This document shows, in pieces, positions 8,210 to 16,323 of a stretch of 64,000 nucleotides of DNA. Numbering within the stretch: the first letter of the stretch is position 1; each line of letters begins with the position of its first letter. Under the pieces are notes generated by a model. The model had not been told where the DNA came from. It saw only the letters and a list, made by a program, of their open reading frames with translations, and did not search any database. Where the stretch lies: NCBI GenBank assembly GCA_023436065.1, contig JAEZKU010000020.1, forward strand, positions 1 through 64,000, given 5' to 3'. Source of the DNA: Bacillota bacterium (GTDB taxonomy: Bacteria; Bacillota; Clostridia; Lachnospirales; Lachnospiraceae). The translations under genes and the position numbers were made by a program.

Positions 8210-9283
8210 ATGACATATGACTATAAAGAAATTGTACCTTATCTGCTTCATTGGTTTGATTATAATGCCAGAATATTACCGTGGAGAGAAGACCCTAAGC
8301 CGTATTATGTCTGGATTTCGGAGATTATGCTACAGCAGACAAGAGTAGAAGCAGTCAAGGGATACTTTGACCGGTTTATTACAGCCATACCCGATATCAA
8401 TGCCCTGGCGGGAGCCGAAGAGGAAAAGCTTTTAAAGCTGTGGGAGGGACTGGGATATTATAACCGTGTCAGAAATCTGCAGAAAGCAGCGATACAGCTT
8501 TGTGATCAGTATGATGGTGAGATGCCGGATAGCTACGAAAAACTGCTGTCTCTTCCGGGCGTAGGAGAGTATACCGCAGGAGCGATCGCTTCCATAGCAT
8601 TTGGTCTGCCTGTCCCGGCAGTGGATGGAAATGTTCTGCGTGTGATGAAGCGGATTGCAGGGAGCTTTGATGACATCACGAAGCCTGCAGTGAAGAAAGC
8701 ACTTTGGGAAGACATCTTTGCCGTTATACCGAAGGATCGGCCCGGTGACTTTAACCAATCCCTGATGGAGCTGGGGGCCACTGTTTGCCTGCCAAACGGG
8801 AAACCCTTGTGTGAACAATGTCCGGTGATGCATTTATGTAAAGCCTTTCATGAGGGGACAATTCTTCAGATACCTGTTAAGCCGGGTAGAAAGGAACGCA
8901 GAAAGGAAGAGCGGACGATATTACTGATGGAGTTTGAGGACAGAGTTGCAATCCGTAAGCGTCAGGGAAAGGGATTATTGTCGGGGCTATGGGAATTGCC
9001 GGGTATAGAAGAAAAGCTTACTCCTGTCATGCTGACAGAATACCTTAAGGCTCAGAAGATAAAAACAGTTCAGCTTCTTCCGATGGGTGAAGCCAAGCAT
9101 ATCTTTACCCATGTGGAGTGGCATATGATTGGCTACCAACTGATACTTTCAGAATTACCGGTAGAGTACAGTGCGGCCAATGACATCCGGTGGGTCAGAC
9201 CGCAGGAAATCATAGATACGTACAGTGTTCCGAATGCTTTCTCAGCTTTTACGAAGCACATAAAGGGGAAAGAAATTAATTGA
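8210..9283 (+). CDS. mutY: A/G-specific adenine DNA glycosylase
   Basis: A 357-residue MutY, which removes adenine mispaired with 8-oxoguanine. Start ATG 8210 (GAGGAAA upstream) instead of TTG 8174. Catalytic Glu38 lies in WISEIMLQQTRV and catalytic Asp139 in PAVDGNVLRV, close to E. coli Glu37 and Asp138. The helix-hairpin-helix LSLPGVGEYTAGAIA is at about 113-128. The four-Cys iron-sulphur cluster loop is CLPNGKPLCEQCPVMHLC. A C-terminal NUDIX-like domain (about 228-350) recognises 8-oxoG. Length and motif order are normal. It stands alone between the AraC unit and a lipoprotein gene. Confidence 0.97.
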   Translation: MTYDYKEIVPYLLHWFDYNARILPWREDPKPYYVWISEIMLQQTRVEAVKGYFDRFITAIPDINALAGAEEEKLLKLWEGLGYYNRVRNLQKAAIQLCDQYDGEMPDSYEKLLSLPGVGEYTAGAIASIAFGLPVPAVDGNVLRVMKRIAGSFDDITKPAVKKALWEDIFAVIPKDRPGDFNQSLMELGATVCLPNGKPLCEQCPVMHLCKAFHEGTILQIPVKPGRKERRKEERTILLMEFEDRVAIRKRQGKGLLSGLWELPGIEEKLTPVMLTEYLKAQKIKTVQLLPMGEAKHIFTHVEWHMIGYQLILSELPVEYSAANDIRWVRPQEIIDTYSVPNAFSAFTKHIKGKEIN

Positions 9284-9298
9284 AATGATAAATAATCA

Positions 9299-9326
9299 TT
9301 GTAAAATAGGACAAATATGCTATGAT
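9299..9326 (+). promoter_or_regulatory. Promoter of SH3b lipoprotein gene
   Basis: TTGTAA (9299-9304), 16-base spacer, TATGAT (9321-9326); 40 bases before the ATG at 9366. Confidence 0.6.
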
Positions 9327-9365
9327 AGAAAAGGAATTTATTGAAAATAGTTGGAGTGTGGACTT

Positions 9366-9938
9366 ATGAAGAGGAGCTTAATATTTATTATATTAGTTGC
9401 TGTGATGTTATTGGCAGGATGCAAGAAAGAAGAGCAGATGACGAATTTTATTCCGACTCAGGCACCGGAAGAGGATTACGAGGATGCTGATGTGACGGAG
9501 AACACAGATGATGCGGATCAGGACGATGAGACCTCTGATACATCAGGAGACAATGCTTCGGACGCTCAAGCTTCTGAAGACGGGACAGAAGCACCGGCGC
9601 AGAATACGGTACATATTGGTCAGACTACAACAAAGTTTGTGAATCTGGACGAATATGATGCAGTCCTGAATGTGCGTTCTAAGCCTAGCAAAGATGGTGA
9701 GATAGTGGGCTTTCTGGTACATACGGAAAAGGTACAGGTAATAGAGATTAAGGATGGCTGGGCCAGTATAAAATATAATGATGGAATAAGCTATGTCAGT
9801 TCGGATTTCCTGGTAAATGAGCGTCCGGATTATATAGACCCGCCGACCAAGGCACCGACGCCGACGAAAGCACCGACACCGGTACCAAATCCGGCAGCAG
9901 GGACTACAGAGGAGCAAGACGCTCCACCTGAGATATAG
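9366..9938 (+). CDS. Lipoprotein with bacterial SH3 domain
   Basis: A 190-residue secreted lipoprotein from ATG 9366 (GGAGTG upstream; TTG 9351 is an unlikely start). Signal peptide 1-18 with lipobox LLAGC, lipidated Cys19. Then an Asp/Glu-rich linker (about 25-80) and an SH3b domain (about 95-155: LNVRSKPSKDGEIVGFL, GWASIKY, ISYVSSDFL), a module that usually binds peptidoglycan. The tail has TKAPTP repeats (about 160-180), typical of wall-spanning segments. Likely anchored on the outer face of the membrane. Partner unknown. Confidence 0.85.
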   Translation: MKRSLIFIILVAVMLLAGCKKEEQMTNFIPTQAPEEDYEDADVTENTDDADQDDETSDTSGDNASDAQASEDGTEAPAQNTVHIGQTTTKFVNLDEYDAVLNVRSKPSKDGEIVGFLVHTEKVQVIEIKDGWASIKYNDGISYVSSDFLVNERPDYIDPPTKAPTPTKAPTPVPNPAAGTTEEQDAPPEI

Positions 9939-9954
9939 GGAACAGATGATTGGT

Positions 9955-10842
9955 TTAATGTAATGTTTTGATATATTCCATGAATTTCTGAAGAGAATCG
10001 GAGAGGAAGGCATTCTTTGAATAAGAGAAGCCGACCTCTCTTTTATTAACCGGAATCTTCAAAGGGATCTGTACGAGAGTTCCCTCTTCAAGTTCCTTTT
10101 GCACAAATTCTTTGATTACACAGGCAACACCGAGGCTTGTCTTGGCAAATTCAATGAGCAGATCCATGTTACTGATCTCCAGGATATGTTTAGGCTCGAT
10201 GGAATTGGTTTTGAAGTAATCTTCGATATATTTTCTTGATACATTCTCTTCATCCAGCAGCATGATATTGGCGGACGAAAAGAGATCCGTCGCATTATCC
10301 CTGAGCTTTAGGTTATTGAGATAGGATTTGGTGGCTACAAAAATATCCTCGATCTGTCCCAGAGAATAGAAGGTAAAACTATCGTTGCCGGGCTTTGCCA
10401 CAAGTCCTATATCCAGGGAATTGCTCTCCAAAAGCTTTAGCGTATGGAAGGAGGATTGATTGTCGATGGTTATCTTAATATGGGGATTCTCTTTCACAAA
10501 GCCGTCCAGATAAGGAAGCAGAAGATACTTACATAAAGTAGTACTGGCACCGATGCGCAGATGACCAATTCCAAGGCTGTGTATCTGCTTTAATTTCTCC
10601 TCAGCACGCTGAAGGGTATCAAAAGCATTCTTCGTATAATCATAAAGAAGCTTTCCCTCCTCTGTCAGCTTTACTCCGCGTGAGCTTCGGATGAACAGGG
10701 TAATGGCGAGATTGTCCTCCAGACTTTGGATTGATTTGCTGACAGCAGGCTGACTGATATACAGCTGCTTGGCAGCCCTGGATATGTTGCCGGCTTCGGC
10801 TACACAGTTGAAAATGTAATATAAGGATAGATTTTGCTCCAT
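9955..10842 (-). CDS. LysR-family regulator, divergent from leuBCD
   Basis: A 295-residue LysR-type regulator. The winged HTH is at residues 1-62 (YYIFNCVAEAGNISRAAKQ, YISQPAVSKSIQSLE), followed by a two-lobed periplasmic-binding-like effector domain (about 90-290). ATG 10842 has AGGAGG eight bases upstream. It is divergent from leuB with a dyad (10894-10912) in the shared region, so it likely controls leuBCD and itself, perhaps sensing a leucine-pathway intermediate. The regulon is inferred from position only. Confidence 0.9.
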   Translation of the reverse strand: MEQNLSLYYIFNCVAEAGNISRAAKQLYISQPAVSKSIQSLEDNLAITLFIRSSRGVKLTEEGKLLYDYTKNAFDTLQRAEEKLKQIHSLGIGHLRIGASTTLCKYLLLPYLDGFVKENPHIKITIDNQSSFHTLKLLESNSLDIGLVAKPGNDSFTFYSLGQIEDIFVATKSYLNNLKLRDNATDLFSSANIMLLDEENVSRKYIEDYFKTNSIEPKHILEISNMDLLIEFAKTSLGVACVIKEFVQKELEEGTLVQIPLKIPVNKREVGFSYSKNAFLSDSLQKFMEYIKTLH

Positions 10843-10893
10843 TGCAATACCTCCTGTGTTTATGAAAGCTATATGTGCTTTTGTGGTCCTGGA

Positions 10894-10912
10894 CTATAAC
10901 TTTTGGTTATAG
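10894..10912. promoter_or_regulatory. LysR-type operator dyad
   Basis: CTATAAC (10894-10900), 5-base spacer, perfect complement GTTATAG (10906-10912). It fits the LysR T-N11-A form (ATAAC-N5-GTTAT). It lies 52 bp upstream of the LysR start and 115 bp upstream of leuB. Confidence 0.7.
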
Positions 10913-11026
10913 CCGATATTATTAATATGTATTTTAATTATAACAGATACTATGCTAAAATAGCAATAAGAAAATATGCAGCAGATAAAAGCTGCCTATA
11001 ATAAACCAGAAGGAGCGTATATTTGT

Positions 11027-12109
11027 ATGAATTACAATATAGCTGTAATCCCGGGAGATGGTATTGGCCCGGAGATTATCACGGAAGCGAAGAAAGTACT
11101 TGATCAGGTGGGAAGGAAGTTCGGACATAGTTTCAACTATACAGAAGTGCTCATGGGTGGGGTTTCCATAGATGCTCATGGTGTCCCGCTGACAGAGGAG
11201 GCTCTTGAGACAGCTAAGAACAGCGATTCCGTATTACTTGGAGCTGTTGGAGGCAATGTCGGACAGTCCAACTGGTATAGTCTGCCACCGAATCTCAGAC
11301 CTGAGGCAGGTTTACTGGCGATCCGAAAGGGACTGAAGCTTTTTGCCAATATCCGTCCGGCAATCCTGTTCGAGGAGTTGAAAGGTACCTGCCCGTTAAA
11401 GGATGAGATTATTGGAAGCGGTTTCGACTTTGTCGTGATGCGTGAGCTTACCGGAGGGTTGTATTTTGGAGATCGCCATACGGTAGAAGAGAATGGGGTC
11501 AGGAAAGCAACAGATACGCTTGTATATGATGAGAATGAGATCAGAAGAATAGCGAAATGGGCTTTTGAAATTGCAATGAAGAGAAACAAGAAGGTCTGCA
11601 GCGTCGATAAGGCAAACGTATTGGATTCCTCCAGACTATGGAGACAGGTCACAAAAGAGGTCTCTAAGGATTATCCCGAGGTGGAACTGAGTGATATGCT
11701 GGTGGATAATTGTGCGATGCAGCTTGTGAAGAACCCAAGACAGTTTGACGTCATCCTTACTGAGAATATGTTCGGGGATATCTTATCCGATGAGGCAAGT
11801 ATGATTACAGGTTCAATCGGAATGCTTGCTTCCGCCAGTCTTGGTGATACAAAGCTCGGTCTATATGAACCCAGTCACGGCTCTGCACCTGATATTGCAG
11901 GACAGAATAAGGCCAACCCGATTGCAACGATCCTTTCCGCTGCTATGATGCTCCGTTATTCCTTCGAGCTGAATCAGGAAGTTGACAGTATTGAAGCAGC
12001 CGTGAAGACAGTCCTGCAGAAGGGATATAGGACCATCGATATCATGTCGGAGGGTATGACATTGGTAGGTACTAAGGAGATGGGGGATCTGATCCTCAAC
12101 GAGATATAA
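11027..12109 (+). CDS. leuB: 3-isopropylmalate dehydrogenase
   Basis: A 360-residue enzyme from ATG 11027 (AAGGAG upstream). It oxidises and decarboxylates 3-isopropylmalate with NAD in leucine synthesis. IAVIPGDGIGPEI opens the dehydrogenase fold. RKGLKLFANIRPA and VMRELTGGLYFGDRH carry substrate-binding residues. The metal/substrate-binding stretch ends in LTENMFGDILSDEAS, followed by YEPSHGSAPDIAGQNKANP, the NAD-site signature. It is the first gene of leuB-leuC-leuD; leuC begins 43 bp downstream. Cytosolic, normal length. Confidence 0.97.
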   Translation: MNYNIAVIPGDGIGPEIITEAKKVLDQVGRKFGHSFNYTEVLMGGVSIDAHGVPLTEEALETAKNSDSVLLGAVGGNVGQSNWYSLPPNLRPEAGLLAIRKGLKLFANIRPAILFEELKGTCPLKDEIIGSGFDFVVMRELTGGLYFGDRHTVEENGVRKATDTLVYDENEIRRIAKWAFEIAMKRNKKVCSVDKANVLDSSRLWRQVTKEVSKDYPEVELSDMLVDNCAMQLVKNPRQFDVILTENMFGDILSDEASMITGSIGMLASASLGDTKLGLYEPSHGSAPDIAGQNKANPIATILSAAMMLRYSFELNQEVDSIEAAVKTVLQKGYRTIDIMSEGMTLVGTKEMGDLILNEI

Positions 12110-12152
12110 TTCTATGACATAGTATAGGACGATTAGAAGGAGGAAAAGTACG

Positions 12153-13418
12153 ATGGGAATGACAATGACGCAGAAGATTTTGGCTGCGCACGCAGGACTC
12201 AGTCAGGTAACGGCCGGGCAGCTGATTGAAGCAGAGCTGGATCTGGTGCTTGGCAATGACGTAACCGCTCCGGTGGCTATTCATGAGATGGAGAAAATGA
12301 AGATTAAGAAGGTGTTTGATAAGGATAAGATCGCTTTAGTTCCGGATCATTTCACACCGAATAAGGATATCAAGTCTGCGGAGCATTGCAAATGTGTACG
12401 TGAATTTGCAGTCAGCCAGAACATCACTAATTATTTTGAAATCGGCGAAATGGGAATCGAGCATGCACTGCTTCCCGAAAAAGGTCTTGTGGTTGCCGGA
12501 GATGCGGTCATAGGTGCGGATTCCCACACTTGTACCTACGGTGCTCTGGGAGCCTTCTCCACCGGTGTAGGAAGCACTGATATGGCAGCAGGAATGGCTA
12601 CCGGAAAAGCTTGGTTTAAAGTACCGTCCGCGCTTAAATTCGTTCTGACCGGAAAGCCGGCCAAATGGGTCAGCGGTAAAGACGTCATCCTACACATTAT
12701 TGGGAAGATCGGGGTGGATGGAGCTCTTTATAAATCCATGGAATTTGTTGGAGACGGCATTAAAAATCTGACCATGGATGATCGCTTTGCCATGGCAAAT
12801 ATGGCAATTGAAGCCGGGGCCAAGAACGGTATCTTCCCGGTGGATGAACTAGCAATACAGTATATCAAGGAGCACTCCAAGAGAGAATATAAGATTTATG
12901 AGGCAGATGCAGATGCGGAATATGATGAGGTATATGAGATTGATTTATCCGAGCTAAAGCCCACCGTTGCCTTTCCTCATCTACCGGAGAATACACGTAC
13001 CATTGATGAGGTTGGAGAGGTGAAGATAGATCAGGTGGTAATCGGTTCCTGTACCAATGGAAGGATCGATGATCTGAGAATAGCTGCAAAAATCTTAGAG
13101 GGAAGAAAAGTTGCCAAGGGAATGCGTGTCATAGTATTTCCCGCGACACAGGCAATCTATCTGCAGGCAATGGAAGAGGGACTGCTCGCTACCTTTATTA
13201 AGGCGGGGGCAGTAGTCAGTACACCAACCTGTGGTCCCTGTCTCGGAGGACACATGGGAATTCTGGCAGCAGGCGAACGTGCCGTTGCCACGACCAATCG
13301 TAATTTCGTAGGACGCATGGGGCATGTTGATTCTGAGGTTTATCTGGCAAGTCCGGCAGTCGCAGCAGCAAGTGCGGTAACCGGAAGGCTTTCCGGACCG
13401 GCCGAGCTTGGATTATAA
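12153..13418 (+). CDS. leuC: 3-isopropylmalate dehydratase large subunit
   Basis: A 421-residue aconitase-family subunit. With LeuD it isomerises 2- to 3-isopropylmalate. The [4Fe-4S] cluster cysteines are visible in VIGSCTNGRIDD (about 295) and STPTCGPCLGGHMG (about 355-358). GADSHTCTYGALGAFSTGVGS is the conserved substrate loop. The length of about 420 matches the short bacterial/archaeal-type LeuC rather than the ~466-residue E. coli form. AAGGAGG precedes ATG 12153. leuD starts 16 bp after its stop. Confidence 0.97.
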   Translation: MGMTMTQKILAAHAGLSQVTAGQLIEAELDLVLGNDVTAPVAIHEMEKMKIKKVFDKDKIALVPDHFTPNKDIKSAEHCKCVREFAVSQNITNYFEIGEMGIEHALLPEKGLVVAGDAVIGADSHTCTYGALGAFSTGVGSTDMAAGMATGKAWFKVPSALKFVLTGKPAKWVSGKDVILHIIGKIGVDGALYKSMEFVGDGIKNLTMDDRFAMANMAIEAGAKNGIFPVDELAIQYIKEHSKREYKIYEADADAEYDEVYEIDLSELKPTVAFPHLPENTRTIDEVGEVKIDQVVIGSCTNGRIDDLRIAAKILEGRKVAKGMRVIVFPATQAIYLQAMEEGLLATFIKAGAVVSTPTCGPCLGGHMGILAAGERAVATTNRNFVGRMGHVDSEVYLASPAVAAASAVTGRLSGPAELGL

Positions 13419-13434
13419 GGAGGGAGGAAAGAAT

Positions 13435-13920
13435 ATGAAAGCATTTGGAACAGTACATAAATATGGTGATAATGTAGATACCGATGTAATCATTCCGGCA
13501 CGTTATCTGAATTCCTCCGATCCCAAGGAGCTGGCGGCTAAATGTATGATTGATATCGATAAGGATTTTGTGAACAGGGTAAAGCAGGGTGATATCATGG
13601 TTGCCAATAAGAATTTCGGCTGTGGTTCCTCCAGAGAGCACGCACCGATTGCCATAAAGGCAGCAGGTATCAGCTGTGTCATAGCGGAGACCTTTGCAAG
13701 AATTTTTTACCGAAATGCAATTAATATCGGTCTTCCGATTATTGAATGTCCACAGGCTGCTAAGGAAATCGAAGCCGGGGATCAGGTGGAGATTGATTTT
13801 GACAGCGGTATGATCTATGACAAGACAAAGGGAACGCAGTATCAGGGTCAGGCATTTCCTGAATTTATGCAGAAGATCATAAAAGCAGAGGGCTTGATTA
13901 ATTACATTAATAATAAATAG
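13435..13920 (+). CDS. leuD: 3-isopropylmalate dehydratase small subunit
   Basis: A 161-residue swivel subunit partnering LeuC. Start ATG 13435 after GGAGG; an earlier in-frame ATG at 13408 would overlap leuC. NVDTDVIIPARYL and NFGCGSSREHAPIAIKAAG are LeuD hallmarks; the latter binds the substrate carboxylate. The short form (about 160) matches the partner type seen with a 420-residue LeuC. Last gene of the leuBCD operon, followed 14 bp later by a strong terminator. Confidence 0.97.
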   Translation: MKAFGTVHKYGDNVDTDVIIPARYLNSSDPKELAAKCMIDIDKDFVNRVKQGDIMVANKNFGCGSSREHAPIAIKAAGISCVIAETFARIFYRNAINIGLPIIECPQAAKEIEAGDQVEIDFDSGMIYDKTKGTQYQGQAFPEFMQKIIKAEGLINYINNK

Positions 13921-13934
13921 AAGAAACACCATCC

Positions 13935-13963
13935 AGGACCTTCGTATTGTACGAAGGTCCTTT
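13935..13963 (+). terminator. leuBCD terminator
   Basis: AGGACCTTCGTA (13935-13946), loop TTG, perfect complement TACGAAGGTCCT (13950-13961), then TT. Twelve-pair stem. Confidence 0.9.
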
Positions 13964-14092
13964 ATGTATATGAAAAGGTGCCTCCGCTCAGGTGCGAAAA
14001 TGTAAGCAAGCTGACACTTTGTTCTATTGAAGTATTAGTAAGGATAGGGTATGATAGTCCTCAAGAAAACCATGAGAGGAGACACCACTTCT

Positions 14093-14812
14093 ATGCAGGA
14101 CTTTATTAGAAGTATAAGGATGAATCTGGAGGATGCCGAAGACAGCTATTATAAGAGGATTCCGGCAATCTATAATCTGACTACACTGGACTTTGAAGAT
14201 AATATCACCTTTTTTGTCGGAGAGAACGGTACGGGGAAATCCACTCTTTTGGAAGCGATTGCTGTAAGCTATGGCTTTAATCCTGAAGGTGGAAGTAAAA
14301 ATTTTATGTTTTCCTCCAGGGTTACGCATTCCGATCTTTATCAACATATAAAACTAATCAGAGGGGTGAAAAGACCTTCGGATGACTTCTTCCTTCGAGC
14401 GGAAAGCATGTACAATCTGGCTACAGAGGTAGAGAATTTATCCGACCCCGGATTCATACAAGGGTATGGAGGGAAGTCACTCCATGCACAATCCCATGGT
14501 GAGAGCTTTCTTGCCTTGCTTGTCAACCGTTTTCGTGGAAAAGGTCTGTATCTTCTTGATGAGCCTGAGGCTGCCCTTTCGCCCCAGAGGCAGCTTTCCA
14601 TGTTGATTCGTATCCATGAATTAGCGAAGGACTCCCAATTCATCATTGCTACGCACTCTCCAATTCTGCTTGGTATGCCCAATGCGACTATTTATTCCTT
14701 TGACGAAGAGGAAATCCATAAAATCAGCTATGAGGATACGGAAAGCTATCAGGTTACAAAGCTGTTCCTTAACAGCAGGGAGCAAATGCTGCATAGGTTG
14801 TTGAATCTGTAA
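14093..14812 (+). CDS. AAA/ABC-type ATPase, stand-alone
   Basis: A 239-residue soluble ATPase from ATG 14093 (GAGAGGAG upstream; ATG 14051 is an alternative). Walker A is ITFFVGENGTGKSTLLEAI near residue 40. The ABC-like signature region is SHGESFLALL, Walker B is GLYLLDEPEAALSP, and the switch His lies in FIIATHSPILLG. No transmembrane partner or transporter subunit is adjacent, so it belongs to the AAA_21/SMC-like group of single-gene ATPases often annotated only as 'ATP-binding protein'. Function unknown. Confidence 0.88.
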   Translation: MQDFIRSIRMNLEDAEDSYYKRIPAIYNLTTLDFEDNITFFVGENGTGKSTLLEAIAVSYGFNPEGGSKNFMFSSRVTHSDLYQHIKLIRGVKRPSDDFFLRAESMYNLATEVENLSDPGFIQGYGGKSLHAQSHGESFLALLVNRFRGKGLYLLDEPEAALSPQRQLSMLIRIHELAKDSQFIIATHSPILLGMPNATIYSFDEEEIHKISYEDTESYQVTKLFLNSREQMLHRLLNL

Positions 14813-14872
14813 CATTGACCATGCCACCTACATACTGTGAAATAGAACTTCTTATAGGTGATGGTATTTTCT

Positions 14873-15892
14873 ATGAATGGTACGATACAATATACGATCA
14901 GGCCGTATGATACGATATGGATGCTTGCCCAGGTATTTAATACAACCGTGGATTCAATCATGGAGTTAAATCCGGGAATTGAACCACGTAATCTGATGAT
15001 CGGGCAGGTCATAACCATAAGGCCTGGGTTTCAGTATTATCCTCCCTTCTCAAATGCGCCGAACGGATCTGAATTCCCAACACGCAATATGAGATCAATG
15101 CCGGGTACAGGTATGAACGGGTCGACCATGCCGGGCAGAGGGACAACAACTGAGCCAACCATGCCGGGCAGGGGAACGACTGAGTCTACTATGCCATCCA
15201 TGCCGGGCAGAGGAACAACTGAGCCGACTATGCCGGGCAGGGGAACAACAGGGTCAACTATGCCGGGATCGGATAGGATGGATCAGAATAGGATGGACGA
15301 AGACGGGATGGATGATGACAGGATGAACCGTGAAATGATGGATCATGATATGCAGGATATGTGTGGTTACATGATGGATCTGGTCGAAGAATTCCGCCAA
15401 TTATGGGTGGAACATACTGCATGGACATCATTCACTATTCTTTCCATGGTAAAGAACCTTCCCGAAGCTGAGGTATATACGCAGAGATTACTTCGTAATC
15501 CCACTGATTTTGCAGATGCATTAGAACCCTTCTATGGTAAAGAGGCTGCGCAGGAATTTGGTCAGCTTCTGACCCAGCACCTAACCCTGGCCGCTGAGAT
15601 AGTCAACGCTGCTATAGCCGGAGATAACAATGCGATGACTGATGCAGACAGGAGATGGCATGAAAATGCTGATGAGATCGCCGCACTTCTCGCCTCCCTC
15701 AATCCTCACTGGAATCAGGAGGACTGGATGGCGATGTTATATGAGCATCTTGACAATGTAAGCAGGTATGCAGATACTTTGATGTCCGGGGACTATGCAG
15801 CCAATGTAACTGCCTTTGATCAGATGCTGGACCAGGTTCTCGAGATGGGAGACATGATGGCAGACGGAATTGCGATGCAATTTCCGGGTTGA
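14873..15892 (+). CDS. LysM protein with decapeptide repeats and helical C-terminal domain
   Basis: About 339 residues if started at ATG 14873; ATG 14861 or GTG 14858 are possible. An N-terminal LysM domain (about 5-50: YTIRPYDTIWMLAQVF, NLMIGQVITI) suggests peptidoglycan or spore-coat binding. Residues about 75-135 repeat MPGRGTTEPT-type decapeptides, followed by a Met/Asp-rich stretch. The C-terminal ~160 residues (LWVEHTAWTSFTILSMV, HENADEIAALLASLNP) match a Bacillales/Clostridia helical domain that databases often label 'acetylglutamate kinase', yet no kinase motif is present. No signal peptide is seen. Possibly a spore- or envelope-associated protein. Confidence 0.8.
   Translation: MNGTIQYTIRPYDTIWMLAQVFNTTVDSIMELNPGIEPRNLMIGQVITIRPGFQYYPPFSNAPNGSEFPTRNMRSMPGTGMNGSTMPGRGTTTEPTMPGRGTTESTMPSMPGRGTTEPTMPGRGTTGSTMPGSDRMDQNRMDEDGMDDDRMNREMMDHDMQDMCGYMMDLVEEFRQLWVEHTAWTSFTILSMVKNLPEAEVYTQRLLRNPTDFADALEPFYGKEAAQEFGQLLTQHLTLAAEIVNAAIAGDNNAMTDADRRWHENADEIAALLASLNPHWNQEDWMAMLYEHLDNVSRYADTLMSGDYAANVTAFDQMLDQVLEMGDMMADGIAMQFPG
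15098..15270 (+). repeat. Tandem 30-bp coding repeats
   Basis: ATGCCGGG recurs at 15098, 15128, 15161, 15200, 15230 and 15260 (spacing 30, 33, 39, 30, 30), encoding MPGRGTTEPT-like decapeptides in the LysM protein. Spacing in multiples of three suggests slippage-driven expansion. Confidence 0.85.
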
Positions 15893-16014
15893 TGAAAATT
15901 TATGAATAATGAATTTTTTGATTTTCTCTTGCTAACAATAATATTGTAACAGAATAGCACAAGACTTATGTGCGGACATCTTATACATTATGATTATGTT
16001 TGGAGGAGAAATCT

Positions 16015-16194
16015 ATGGCTATCAGAAAAATGGATAAACCCAACGAGGGGATAAAATGCGTTGTCAATACCTGTGAATATTATATGAACGGTGATCACTG
16101 TTCTGCAGAACAGATACAGGTTGAACCAAGAAATGCACAGGAATCAGATGAGACGGACTGCACAACCTTTGCACCCAAGAATTCAACTTTCTAA
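16015..16194 (+). CDS. DUF1540 small Cys-containing protein
   Basis: A 59-residue protein from ATG 16015 (GGAGGAG upstream; TTG 16000 lies in the ribosome site). The four cysteines in CVVNTCEYYMNGDHCSAEQI and TDCTTF match the DUF1540 zinc-ribbon-like module common in Clostridia and spore formers. It probably binds a metal. Stand-alone gene followed by its own terminator. Function unknown. Confidence 0.88.
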   Translation: MAIRKMDKPNEGIKCVVNTCEYYMNGDHCSAEQIQVEPRNAQESDETDCTTFAPKNSTF

Positions 16195-16210
16195 TCAATA
16201 AAGTAACAAG

Positions 16211-16246
16211 AAGAGGCTGATTTGATTACAAAACAGCCTCTTTCGT
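16211..16246 (+). terminator. Terminator after DUF1540 gene
   Basis: AAGAGGCTG (16211-16219) with perfect complement CAGCCTCTT (16234-16242), followed by TCGTATTTT. Confidence 0.8.
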
Positions 16247-16323
16247 ATTTTACTTCTATATTCAGATGTGAAGAATTCGATTGTGAAACAATTCAAATAT
16301 GATGCAATTCAAACCTAAGCAAT

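Noticed and set aside
8045..8251. 68-codon minus-strand ORF before mutY
   Set aside because: Overlaps the mutY start and leader hairpin, no ribosome site.
13216..13932. 238-codon ORF antisense to leuD and the end of leuC
   Set aside because: Long, but exactly opposite well-conserved genes; composition of a shadow frame.
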